Shown piece after piece: positions 16,408 to 23,963 of a stretch of 33,449 nucleotides of DNA. A model generated the notes under the pieces. It made no database searches, was not told where the DNA came from, and saw only the letters and a program-made list of their open reading frames with translations. The DNA comes from an uncultured Dehalococcoidia bacterium (GTDB taxonomy: Bacteria; Chloroflexota; Dehalococcoidia; Lucifugimonadales; Lucifugimonadaceae). Where the stretch lies: NCBI GenBank assembly GCA_913052475.1, contig CAJXEJ010000024.1, positions 1-33,449 on the forward strand, read 5' to 3'. Every line of letters starts with the position of its first letter. Position 1 is the first letter of the stretch. The position numbers were made by a program, and so were the translations under genes.

Positions 16408-17364
16408 TTACGCAATTCGGATCCTCGGATCTATGTAGCTGTAACTGATGTCAACGAGAAGGTTAATCCCAACGAACACCATCGAATAAACAAGCACTAT
16501 GCTCTGAACCATCGAATGATCGCGATCTATCGCGCCGTCGATCAGCGCGCTGCCAAGACCGGGAGTACCAAACGCTCTTTCAATGGTCACAGAGCCTCCA
16601 AGGGCGAACCCCAGAAGGACACCACTCAACGTTATAACTGGCAACAGGGCGTTGGGAAGAGCGTGCCGGAATAGGATCACACTTTCCCTCAAGCCTTTCG
16701 ACCGGGCCGTTCGCACGTAATCCTCTCGGAAAACCTCGAATAGAGACGAACGAGCCATCCGGGCCACAAACGCAGCCTGTGCCAACCCGAGTACCAGCGC
16801 CGGCCCGGCTACGATCTGTAAATTCAGCCACGGATCCTGCCATAACTGGGAACTGATGATCGGGGGATGATATCCCCATCCATGGATAAGTCCAAGTACG
16901 ATCAACAGACCTAGCCAGAATCCTGGGATGGCCAAAAACAGCACCGTAAGCATGCTCGCTATCCCATCACCAAGTGAATTCGGGCGCATGGCGCTGAGAA
17001 TGCCTATCGGCAGGCCCAATATCCAGGCAATTAATATCGAAAGAATTCCGATCTCAGCACTTATGGCGCCTCGTCTTCCGATAGCTTCCGCGATGGAATC
17101 ACCGCGCAAGAATGAGGTACCAAGGTCTCCCTTTAGGATGTTCCCGGCCCACGTTAAGTACTGCTCCATCAGAGGGCGGTCCAGACCCAGATCCGCCATT
17201 AGGCCGGCCCGCTGCTCGTCGCTCATGAGTTGGATTTGACTGGGATCGAAGAACACTGACAGCGGGTCACCAGGGAGGGCGCGCATTATCAAAAAGATAA
17301 GCACTGTGACGCCGATGACCGTCGGAATCGCAATCAACAACCGTTTAAAAATGTAATTGAGCAA
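16408..17364 (-). CDS. Peptide/nickel-type ABC transporter permease (DppB/OppB-like)
   Basis: A 318-residue inner-membrane subunit starting with the typical MLNYIFKRLLIAIPTVIGVTVLIFLIMRALPGDP. It has about six spans. The EAA loop is DYVRTARSKGLRESVILFRHALPNALLPVI, and the end SYSYIDPRIRI matches the usual YAYLDPRIR pattern. The gene follows the binding protein gene after a 213-bp gap that holds two strong hairpins, consistent with lower expression of the membrane part than of the binding protein. Confidence 0.93.
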   Translation of the reverse strand: MLNYIFKRLLIAIPTVIGVTVLIFLIMRALPGDPLSVFFDPSQIQLMSDEQRAGLMADLGLDRPLMEQYLTWAGNILKGDLGTSFLRGDSIAEAIGRRGAISAEIGILSILIAWILGLPIGILSAMRPNSLGDGIASMLTVLFLAIPGFWLGLLIVLGLIHGWGYHPPIISSQLWQDPWLNLQIVAGPALVLGLAQAAFVARMARSSLFEVFREDYVRTARSKGLRESVILFRHALPNALLPVITLSGVLLGFALGGSVTIERAFGTPGLGSALIDGAIDRDHSMVQSIVLVYSMVFVGINLLVDISYSYIDPRIRIA

Positions 17365-17475
17365 TTCAGCAGAACCTTAGGATCAGATCCATTTAATCAA
17401 ATCGACGAGACGCGTCGACATCAGCATTAACCAGCCCGGCACCGAGGTCGATGCACTGCATACGGATTCTTTAAT

Positions 17476-17511
17476 CCCAAGGCACACCCGTCGAGACGGG
17501 TGTGCCTTGGG
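17476..17511 (-). terminator. Strong intercistronic hairpin (16-bp perfect stem)
   Basis: CCCAAGGCACACCCGT pairs fully with ACGGGTGTGCCTTGGG around a CGAG loop. On the minus strand no T-run follows (ATTAAAGAATCC), so it is more likely a transcript-stabilising or attenuating hairpin between the binding-protein and permease genes than a full terminator. Confidence 0.6.
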
Positions 17512-17517
17512 GAAATG

Positions 17518-17562
17518 AACAACAACGACCCGGAGCTTGGAAGCCCCGAGCCATTGTTGTTC
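17518..17562 (-). promoter_or_regulatory. Second hairpin directly after the binding-protein stop
   Basis: GAACAACAA and TTGTTGTTC form an outer stem, with an inner imperfect stem GGAGCTT/AAGCCCC. It lies between the stop at 17578 and the 16-bp hairpin, so the binding-protein message ends in two tandem hairpins. Confidence 0.45.
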
Positions 17563-17577
17563 AATCGGAGGCGATTA

Positions 17578-19392
17578 CTACTTGGCGAACCAAACGTCGT
17601 CCCAAGTGTGGAGGTCGTAATGTCCCGAGAAATCACCAGGCACTACGCCCAGCAAGTTCTCTGACCAGCCCCAGAACTGGGGTGCCGGTCCCATGGGCAT
17701 GAGGGGCCATTCATCTAGGAGTATCTCGCGCATCTCATTCACGATGGCGATCCGTGCTCCCTGATTTCCTTCATCGGTCAGTTTCACGATGAGATCATTG
17801 AACCCAGCGTGATTCCACTGGCCCATGTTCTGGTCGCATGGCTTGTCGCCACACATACCCAGACCGGCGACGATGTAGGCCGCAGGATCCGTGAGGCCGA
17901 CTGTGTAACCAGCGTTGGTTGAGAAGTCGAACTCTTGGGTCCTTAGCTTTTCACCGTGCACCGAAATGTCGGTCAGCTCAATCTCCGCGTCGATGTTCAA
18001 GTGTTGCTTAAGCAACGCCTGAATGGCGGCGTTTGTGACCTTCTGATCCGGTGTTTCACGAGTAACGAGCGTCACTGTCGGGAAGCCTTCAGCATTAGGA
18101 TAGCCAGCGTCCGCGAGCAAACTCTGAGCCAACGCAATGTCGTCGTCGGTTGGTGTTCGCAATCCCGGTGTAGCTGCCAACTGCTCAGGAGTCATGGCGA
18201 ACGGAGTTCCGAACAGGAACCAGTCGCCCAGCTCAGACTCCCTCAAGTCCTTCGTAGCCTCGTTGATAGACGCCTGGTCGATCGCTATTGAGATCGCCTT
18301 GCGCACTCTCTTGTCGTCATAAGGCGCGCGGGTTTGGTTGAAAACCATGCCGCCGACATTGGGCAATGTCCAACGCAGGCCTTTGAGGCCCTCTTTCTTT
18401 CCATCGCGTATATCGTTGCCCAATTTCGGGTCGAGCCACATACCCCAATCGACCACTCCGCTCAGGAGTGCAGCCGAGAGTTCAGGTGTCCAGGCGACGA
18501 GCCAAATGTGCTCGATCCTGTCCACGTTGGGCTTGCTCGGATCCCAGTAATCATCGAAACGTTCTTGGACCCATCTTTCGTCGTTACGAGACACGTATTT
18601 GAACGGTCCTGTTCCGGGGTGGTCGTCCACCTCTTTCAGGTCGCCGCCGGTAGCGTCCAAGGTCTCTTTCTGGACGATTACGTTCCAGCCGTGCGCCATG
18701 GCAGTTAGCATCCAGCCAGGTCCACGCGCTGCATCCAGTTTGAACTCAACCGTAAGCGGATCTACCACGTTTACCGCGGTTACCGCACCAAAGTTGGTCT
18801 TTCGGCCACTAACGAGGTCGCCCTGCGGGAAGATGATCCGATCGTACGAGGCTTTCACATCTTCGGCGCTGAACTCGGATCCGTCGTGGAACTTCACACC
18901 ATCCCGAAGGAAGAATGTGTAAGTCTTCGCGTCCGGGGCGATTTCCCAGCTGTGCGCCAGATCACCCGTAATCGGCAAGTCAGTTGAAACCCCGAGTTTC
19001 CTTACCAACTTGTTGTACATCGGGGCTTGTGACCCGATGTTCGCAATCGTGTTCGAAGCGTAGAAATCGAAATGAGCCGGCGGACCGTGGGCCGCCAGTT
19101 TTAGAGTTCCGCCCCATGTGCCGGGCTTCGTGACAGATTTAGTCGGAACGGGCACAGCGGTCTGAACGACGATAACGTCCTCTCGGATGATAACGTCATC
19201 TCCCTTTTCTGTGACGGTCACCGCCTTCTCAACGATGACTTGTACTTCCTTTTCAACAACGACAGTTTCAACAACTGTGACCGTCTCGGTGCCACCACAG
19301 GCGACAAAGAACGATGCTGACAAAACCATCGCCACAAAGGCGAGCCATTTCAAATTCAGGTTTCGCAATTTGAATCTATACATGAGCAACAC
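17578..19392 (-). CDS. Peptide/nickel-type ABC transporter substrate-binding lipoprotein
   Basis: A 604-residue SBP_bac_5 family protein, exported and lipid-anchored. The hydrophobic signal WLAFVAMVLSASFFVAC ends in a lipobox with Cys32. The mature part starts with a linker rich in V, E, K and T (about residues 35-85) that keeps the binding domain off the membrane; such linkers are common in Chloroflexota. Domain marks: PGTWGGTLKLAAHGPPAHFD near 92-111, SWEIAPDAKTYTFFLRDGVKFHDGSEFSAEDVKAS, and DDKRVRKAISIAIDQ. The ligand could be a peptide, nickel chelate, opine or sugar and is not predictable. It is the first gene of the five-gene importer operon. Confidence 0.93.
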   Translation of the reverse strand: MLLMYRFKLRNLNLKWLAFVAMVLSASFFVACGGTETVTVVETVVVEKEVQVIVEKAVTVTEKGDDVIIREDVIVVQTAVPVPTKSVTKPGTWGGTLKLAAHGPPAHFDFYASNTIANIGSQAPMYNKLVRKLGVSTDLPITGDLAHSWEIAPDAKTYTFFLRDGVKFHDGSEFSAEDVKASYDRIIFPQGDLVSGRKTNFGAVTAVNVVDPLTVEFKLDAARGPGWMLTAMAHGWNVIVQKETLDATGGDLKEVDDHPGTGPFKYVSRNDERWVQERFDDYWDPSKPNVDRIEHIWLVAWTPELSAALLSGVVDWGMWLDPKLGNDIRDGKKEGLKGLRWTLPNVGGMVFNQTRAPYDDKRVRKAISIAIDQASINEATKDLRESELGDWFLFGTPFAMTPEQLAATPGLRTPTDDDIALAQSLLADAGYPNAEGFPTVTLVTRETPDQKVTNAAIQALLKQHLNIDAEIELTDISVHGEKLRTQEFDFSTNAGYTVGLTDPAAYIVAGLGMCGDKPCDQNMGQWNHAGFNDLIVKLTDEGNQGARIAIVNEMREILLDEWPLMPMGPAPQFWGWSENLLGVVPGDFSGHYDLHTWDDVWFAK

Positions 19393-19569
19393 TTTCTAAA
19401 TACGTACGGCTGGGACCGCAAATCTTATTCGCGAACGCGCGCCATCCAACGCATGGCGGTCCAGCCCAATATATCCACCGATGTCGTGGATGGCAACCGC
19501 CAACTTACACTGGTCGATTTACCATTAGGAAAAAGCCGTGTGTTAAAAGTGTGAAATAACGTGGAAAAA

Positions 19570-19619
19570 TGAACCTATGACTGCTTTTCGAATCTAAAAC
19601 ACACAGTCAGTCCGGTTCA
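19570..19619 (+). other. Possible small-RNA hairpin preceding a plus-strand terminator
   Basis: TGAACC at 19570-19575 pairs with GGTTCA at 19614-19619, and TGACTG with CAGTCA inside. It lies directly upstream of a terminator in the same direction, although no plus-strand gene precedes it. A short sRNA is possible; the promoter match (TTACCA, 18 bases, TTAAAA) is weak. Confidence 0.3.
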
Positions 19620-19631
19620 CTGCAGCTAAAG

Positions 19632-19660
19632 AAACCGCCGCGGCCCGTCGGGCGGTTTTT
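19632..19660 (+). terminator. Rho-independent terminator-like hairpin with T-run
   Basis: AAACCGCC (19632-19639) pairs with GGCGGTTT (19651-19658) and a run of five Ts follows. No plus-strand ORF ends here, so it may terminate an unannotated small transcript. The mirrored form would also work weakly on the minus strand. Confidence 0.55.
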
Positions 19661-19875
19661 GCGCCCTCGTACGCGTACGCAATTCGAAACCCTTCGAACT
19701 TCGCTTTGACCGGCCCCCGATGAGCCTGTCAGAACTCCGAGCTCGATGCTTAATTTTGTCGACCTAAATCCAGATTAGATCACGACATATATACAGCCAA
19801 CTCGGTCAATAGAGCCGATCATTTTGAGGAGGATTTCTCTCCGCTGGATCCTACGATCAGTGCATCTCTATACGA

Positions 19876-19910
19876 TTGTTCAGATACTGGTTCTGCCGGG
19901 GCAGCACCTT
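19876..19910. repeat. Direct repeat, right copy, flanking the peptide ABC operon
   Basis: Matches 13247-13281 at 31 of 35 positions, same orientation. On the minus strand it folds as GGTGCTGC-CCCG-GCAGAACC, about 30 bases past the corrinoid gene stop, so it may be a 3'-UTR hairpin as well as a boundary. Confidence 0.7.
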
Positions 19911-19939
19911 GCGACCGACGATCCAACGCTAATTCGTGA

Positions 19940-20578
19940 TTATTCGCCTGAGAGCAGAACGGAGATAACGTCGACCGCCGTAGCACCATCGGGTGCGTAG
20001 CCGTCAGCACCGATCTGTGTTGCCAAATCTTGGCTTACCGGGGCCCCACCGATCATCACCTTCACCTTGGTGCGAATTTCGGCTTCTTCGAGAGCACCGA
20101 TAGTCTCCATCATCATTGGAACCGTCGTTGTCAGCAGCGCCGACATGGCGACAACATCTGCATTGTTTTCCTCGGCGGCCTGTACGAAAGCTTCTGGAGC
20201 AACGTCGTTTCCAAGGTCGTGAACCGTGTACCCCGCACCCTCGAGCATCATCACCACCAGATTCTTTCCGATGTCGTGAAGGTCACCCTTGACTGTTCCG
20301 ATTGCCACTGATCCACGGGAGGTGTCTGAAGTTGTCTTCAGTCGAGGCTTCACAACCGCCATACACGCCTGCATGGCACGGGCTGCGATCAAAACCTCAG
20401 GCATGTGAATTTCCTGTTCCTTCCAGCGCCTGCCGATTTCGTCCATTCCCGGAATCATCCCTTTATCGATGATGTCTTCCGGCGATACTCCGTCCTCGAG
20501 TTCGGTTTCAGCCCACTCAGCGGCTGCAATATGTTGACCGACGATGATCATATTTGAAAGGTCGTCGAATACGGGCAT
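19940..20578 (-). CDS. Corrinoid protein (MtaC/MtbC/MtmC-like cobalamin-binding methyl carrier)
   Basis: A small two-domain methyl carrier of 212 residues. An N-terminal helical cap (residues ~10-88, with MIPGMDEIGRRWKEQEIHMPEVLIAARAM) is followed by a Rossmann-like B12 domain. The cobalt-ligand motif DLHDIGKNL is at 99-107 with His101 as lower ligand. SALLTT at 146-151 and IGGAPV at 176-181 contact the nucleotide tail. It takes a methyl group from a substrate methyltransferase and passes it on. CAGGAG lies a few bases before the ATG. It sits 62 bp downstream of the UroD-family gene in one transcript, an expected partner. Confidence 0.93.
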   Translation of the reverse strand: MPVFDDLSNMIIVGQHIAAAEWAETELEDGVSPEDIIDKGMIPGMDEIGRRWKEQEIHMPEVLIAARAMQACMAVVKPRLKTTSDTSRGSVAIGTVKGDLHDIGKNLVVMMLEGAGYTVHDLGNDVAPEAFVQAAEENNADVVAMSALLTTTVPMMMETIGALEEAEIRTKVKVMIGGAPVSQDLATQIGADGYAPDGATAVDVISVLLSGE

Positions 20579-20640
20579 TGGTTACTCCTGGTTCGAATTT
20601 TCGAGATGAATAGCTGTTAGGGTCAGTCCGGTTTCATTGG

Positions 20641-21768
20641 TTACGGATAGCTACCCTGTTCTTTCGCCATCTCACCGATTCGTTTGACTCTCGACAGCAT
20701 AGACGATGGCATCATATTGTCAGCGATTCCGAGGATGAAGTTATCGCCGGGTTTCACAGCATCGAATATCTCGTCAAGATAGATTTCGAACTGCTCGTCC
20801 GAAACGGCTTCTTCGAGAATCACTGATGGTATTCCGCCGAAAATGACGATGTCATCGCCTAACGCCTTGCGACCCTCAGCGAGAGTCATCGGCACCATCG
20901 GACTCGTGACGAAGCACTCGTGCATGTCGTAACGAGACTGCCTCAGCAGGTCGATGATCGAGGTGGTGTCGTTATCAGCGTGGTGGGCAACTTTCTTGCC
21001 GAAACCGTGCATGTAGTCAGCAAATTCCTGCATGTACGGCAGCATGAACTCTTCGAGATAGTTGGCGGGAGTGGTTTCTGAGGCGAAGTGCGCTCCGTGC
21101 AGGAAGAGCGTCGCAGGTGAGTTCGCGGCCATCGGCCACAACTTTTCTTTGTTCACCTGCCACATAGTTTCGAGCAGGCGTTCGACCTTATCCGGGTAAT
21201 CGAACAGATCGAGATAGCCTTTTGCGTATCCTGAGTAAACTTCGAGAAAGTGGTGGAACGGTACATCGCCGATCGGAACCATGGGGAGACCATCGTCTCC
21301 AACGCTTTCATCGAAATCGATAAACTGCTCGTAGGCAGGGAAGTACTCGGTGTTCTCAACCATGTACATAACAGTGTCGAAGTCGTCTGCTGTCTTGATG
21401 AAATGTTCGACTTCGAGCGGGGCAATTCCCGCGTCGTCGAGTTCTGGCGTGCGTTGGTACATGCTAGAAACACTGCCAACCGGGGTTACGTAGTCGTAGT
21501 AAGTACGCAAACCGTCACGCCGTTCGTGAACTTCAACACCCTTTATCCGGGTGGTAAACACATGTCCGGTTCGAGCTGTTTTTCCGACACCGACTGCTTT
21601 CTGGATGTCACCGAGTCGCATACCTTTGAACTCTTCAGGGAGAGTTCCTGCGAGGTAGTGCGCGGTGTACCAGATCTCCAGTCGAGGCATCCACGGAATG
21701 CGATCAGCCTTTCTGCCGTCCCCCGCATTGAGTGTCGCCAGTTGTAGTTCCCGTTCGGTCATACTCAT
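20641..21768 (-). CDS. UroD-family corrinoid methyltransferase-like protein (second copy)
   Basis: A 375-residue barrel protein of the uroporphyrinogen decarboxylase superfamily, distinct from HemE and only distantly like the copy at 11496-12635. It begins MSMTERELQLATLNAGDGRK and then ADRIP. Possible metal ligands are His262/His263 in KKVAHHADNDTT and Cys285 in DMHECFVTSP, followed by the barrel-end strand DIVIFGGIPS. It is encoded directly ahead of the corrinoid protein, so it probably methylates or demethylates that protein. The first 25 residues recur in the chimeric pseudogene. A second ATG at 21762 would shorten the protein by two residues. Confidence 0.86.
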   Translation of the reverse strand: MSMTERELQLATLNAGDGRKADRIPWMPRLEIWYTAHYLAGTLPEEFKGMRLGDIQKAVGVGKTARTGHVFTTRIKGVEVHERRDGLRTYYDYVTPVGSVSSMYQRTPELDDAGIAPLEVEHFIKTADDFDTVMYMVENTEYFPAYEQFIDFDESVGDDGLPMVPIGDVPFHHFLEVYSGYAKGYLDLFDYPDKVERLLETMWQVNKEKLWPMAANSPATLFLHGAHFASETTPANYLEEFMLPYMQEFADYMHGFGKKVAHHADNDTTSIIDLLRQSRYDMHECFVTSPMVPMTLAEGRKALGDDIVIFGGIPSVILEEAVSDEQFEIYLDEIFDAVKPGDNFILGIADNMMPSSMLSRVKRIGEMAKEQGSYP

Positions 21769-21780
21769 ATTGTTAATCCA

Positions 21781-21800
21781 CCCGCGTTATTCTGTTCCAC
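21781..21800 (-). promoter_or_regulatory. Conserved upstream box / probable promoter of the methyltransferase operon
   Basis: GTGGAACAGAATAACGCGGG on the minus strand, identical to the box at 12947-12928. TTGCTC, 17 bases, then AGAATA would make a plausible -35/-10 pair, starting transcription a short way before the ATG at 21768. Conservation in the decayed copy shows it belongs to the cassette's control region. Confidence 0.5.
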
Positions 21801-21883
21801 GCCGATACACGAGCAAATTAATTAATTAGCAGCCCGCTGGCGAGACACCTTACAATAGCGCTGAAGATTGGGAAAGAGCGAAT

Positions 21884-22624
21884 ATGAATTTGCAGGATAA
21901 ACCTTCACACTTATTACACAAGATCAATCGAGTTCACGATATTGCAGTGGAACTCGATCCTGAAGAGGTCTGGCGATGTCTGGGGCCCTCCGGCGGAGCG
22001 CGGGAGAGCCTTCACGCCGACGTACTCAAAGCAACCGATTTCGCAGCTAACGCGAGTCAACCCCGGGGGATATCCCGAGTTTTGAACGTTGAATCGGCAA
22101 AACGCGGCAAGGTTCACTTCGAGTCGGGTTATATCGCCGAAGGCAAACAACTTCCTCACCTGTTCGAGGGTGCCGAGGGGGCTGTTTTTATGATTACAAC
22201 GGCCGGAGCGGGGGTCGAAACTGAAGTGGCTTCGATGATGGAGCGCGGTGACCATATTGAGGGCGTAGTTCTCGACGCCGGCGGATCGGCAGTGGCGATC
22301 AACGCCGCCGAGCAGATGCAGGCCCAAATCATGTGGGAGGTCGAGCAGGCGGGCTACAAGGTAGGTCCACCGATCACGCCTGGTACCGAACCATGGGACT
22401 TGGAAGGGCAACTGACGATGTTCGATGTGCTGGTTGCCGACGAGATCGATGTGACGCTTCTCGATTCCCGCCTCATGTACCCGCAGAAAACGCAGTCGAG
22501 GATCATCCCGTTCGGTCGAGAGCTACGTCTGGTCAACGATCCCGATGAAGCGCCCTGCCGTACGTGCCGGGCACGGCGCTGCCCAATGCGAATCGAAGAA
22601 TATCAGGGCGTGCCGGGCGAGTAG
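21884..22624 (+). CDS. MetH activation-domain-like protein, probable corrinoid reactivation partner
   Basis: A 246-residue cytosolic protein resembling the stand-alone version of the methionine synthase reactivation domain. It shows GAVFMITTAGAGVETEV at 99-115, VLDAGGSAVAINAAEQM at 129-145, the segment PPITPGTEPWDLEGQL at 162-177, and LLDSRLMYPQKTQSRIIPFG. Three C-terminal cysteines (225, 228, 233 in CRTCRARRC) could hold metal or act in redox. In MetH this domain binds SAM to reductively remethylate cob(II)alamin; here it would serve the divergently encoded corrinoid protein. GGAAAGAG precedes the ATG, and TACAAT at 21852-21857 is a plausible -10 box. A decayed paralog lies at 13029-13168. 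Confidence 0.75.
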   Translation: MNLQDKPSHLLHKINRVHDIAVELDPEEVWRCLGPSGGARESLHADVLKATDFAANASQPRGISRVLNVESAKRGKVHFESGYIAEGKQLPHLFEGAEGAVFMITTAGAGVETEVASMMERGDHIEGVVLDAGGSAVAINAAEQMQAQIMWEVEQAGYKVGPPITPGTEPWDLEGQLTMFDVLVADEIDVTLLDSRLMYPQKTQSRIIPFGRELRLVNDPDEAPCRTCRARRCPMRIEEYQGVPGE

Positions 22625-22705
22625 TTCGGTCCCAAAGACAACTTCTTCGCTTATTATCCGCTGCATCGACCAGCATGGCAGAATCCTCTCGGAGATAACC
22701 AGCCT

Positions 22706-23911
22706 ATGACCGCAGGTATGTCCAGCGAACGACTCCAGCGAATCGACCAGCACTTCCAGGAAAAATACATCGATGCAGGGAAGCTGCCCGGTGTGCTCAC
22801 GCTTGTTGCGAGACGGGGTGAAATAGTCCACTTTTCTACCCTCGGAAAGATAGACATCGAGCAGAACAAGCCGACCGAAAAAGACACGATTTATCGCATC
22901 TACTCAATGACCAAGGCGATAACGTCAGTCGCTTTGATGATGTTGTACGAAGAGGGTCGTTTCCAGCTCGGTGATCCGGTCCATCAGTACCTCCCGGAAT
23001 GGAAGAATACCGCGGTGTGGGTGAGCGGTGATTCGCCAAATTTCACTACCCGACCGCAAGACCGTCCGATGACGATTCGCGATCTACTCACGCACCAGTC
23101 GGGACTGTCGTACGGGTTTTCTGATGACCATGCCGTCGACCGCGCATATCAACAGGTCGATCGGGAAGAAATGATGGCAATGCATCTGCCCGAGTGGTCG
23201 AAGAAAGCTTCCGAAATACCGCTCCTGTTCTCACCGGGCACTGCGTGGGAGTACTCAGTAGCAACCGACCTCTGTGGATATCTCGTTCAAGTCATTTCTG
23301 GTCAGAATTTCGACGACTTTCTGAGCGAGCGAATCTTCGAGCCACTCGGCATGGGCGACACATCCTTTGGTATTTCAGATGAAAAAATCGACAGATTCGC
23401 CTCTTTGTATGTGCCAACACTCGAAGGTGGATTAAAACTTCAGGAGTCTGCCGAAGATAGTTACTACCGAAAGCCAATCAATTGGATATCTGGCGGTGGC
23501 GGGCTGCTATCGACAGCAATGGACTACTACCGATTCCTTCAGGTACTTGCGAACCGTGGTGTTGCTGAAGGATGTCGTTATTTGAGTCGAAAAACCATCG
23601 ATATGATGACTGCAAATCACCTGCCAGATGGAATTTCGGTAGCGGAGCATGCCAATCGCGAGCCCTGGAACGATCCCAAGCGTCTAGGTGAAGGATTCGG
23701 TCTGGGTTTCGCAGTGACTTTGTCACCCGAAAAAGCTCAGATCGTTGGTTCACAAGGTCAATACAGCTGGCGCGGCGCTGCAAGCACAGAATTCTGGATC
23801 GATCCGAAAGAGGAACTCGTCGTCATATTCATGACCCAACTCATGGGATCGGGGACATATCCGCTCCGACAGGAGCTACAAGTTTTGGTGAACGCCGCAA
23901 TCGACGACTAA
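22706..23911 (+). CDS. Serine hydrolase, beta-lactamase / family VIII esterase-like
   Basis: A 401-residue serine hydrolase of the class C beta-lactamase/DD-peptidase fold, most like family VIII carboxylesterases. The nucleophile motif SMTK is at 67-70, the Tyr motif YSV at 183-185, and a late SWRGAAST stretch takes the place of the KTG box, as is usual for family VIII. LLTHQSGLSYGF at 127-138 is a family hallmark. No signal peptide is visible, so it is probably cytosolic and an esterase or lactone/amide hydrolase rather than a resistance enzyme. It shares a strand and short gaps with the two enolase-superfamily genes. Confidence 0.88.
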   Translation: MTAGMSSERLQRIDQHFQEKYIDAGKLPGVLTLVARRGEIVHFSTLGKIDIEQNKPTEKDTIYRIYSMTKAITSVALMMLYEEGRFQLGDPVHQYLPEWKNTAVWVSGDSPNFTTRPQDRPMTIRDLLTHQSGLSYGFSDDHAVDRAYQQVDREEMMAMHLPEWSKKASEIPLLFSPGTAWEYSVATDLCGYLVQVISGQNFDDFLSERIFEPLGMGDTSFGISDEKIDRFASLYVPTLEGGLKLQESAEDSYYRKPINWISGGGGLLSTAMDYYRFLQVLANRGVAEGCRYLSRKTIDMMTANHLPDGISVAEHANREPWNDPKRLGEGFGLGFAVTLSPEKAQIVGSQGQYSWRGAASTEFWIDPKEELVVIFMTQLMGSGTYPLRQELQVLVNAAIDD

Positions 23912-23963
23912 CTATCTGCTCGCAGCCAAATATTACAAACAGAGCCGAAGAAAGGATCTCAAA

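Larger units (their letters stand above)
19393..19939. other. Intergenic region with leader hairpins, terminator and direct repeat
   Basis: This 547-bp gap separates the binding-protein start from the corrinoid gene end. It holds a nested hairpin near 19455-19500 in the probable 5' leader of the binding-protein message (outer GGCGGT/ACCGCC, inner ATCCAC/GTGGAT). It also holds the palindrome CGTACGCGTACG at 19668-19679, the structured plus-strand element at 19570-19660, and the direct repeat at 19876-19910. No ORF is convincing. Confidence 0.45.

Noticed and set aside
20641-21768. Annotation of the UroD-family genes as heme-pathway hemE
   Set aside because: Two divergent copies sit beside a corrinoid protein and a MetH-like activator and no heme gene is nearby; context and sequence favour methyl transfer.
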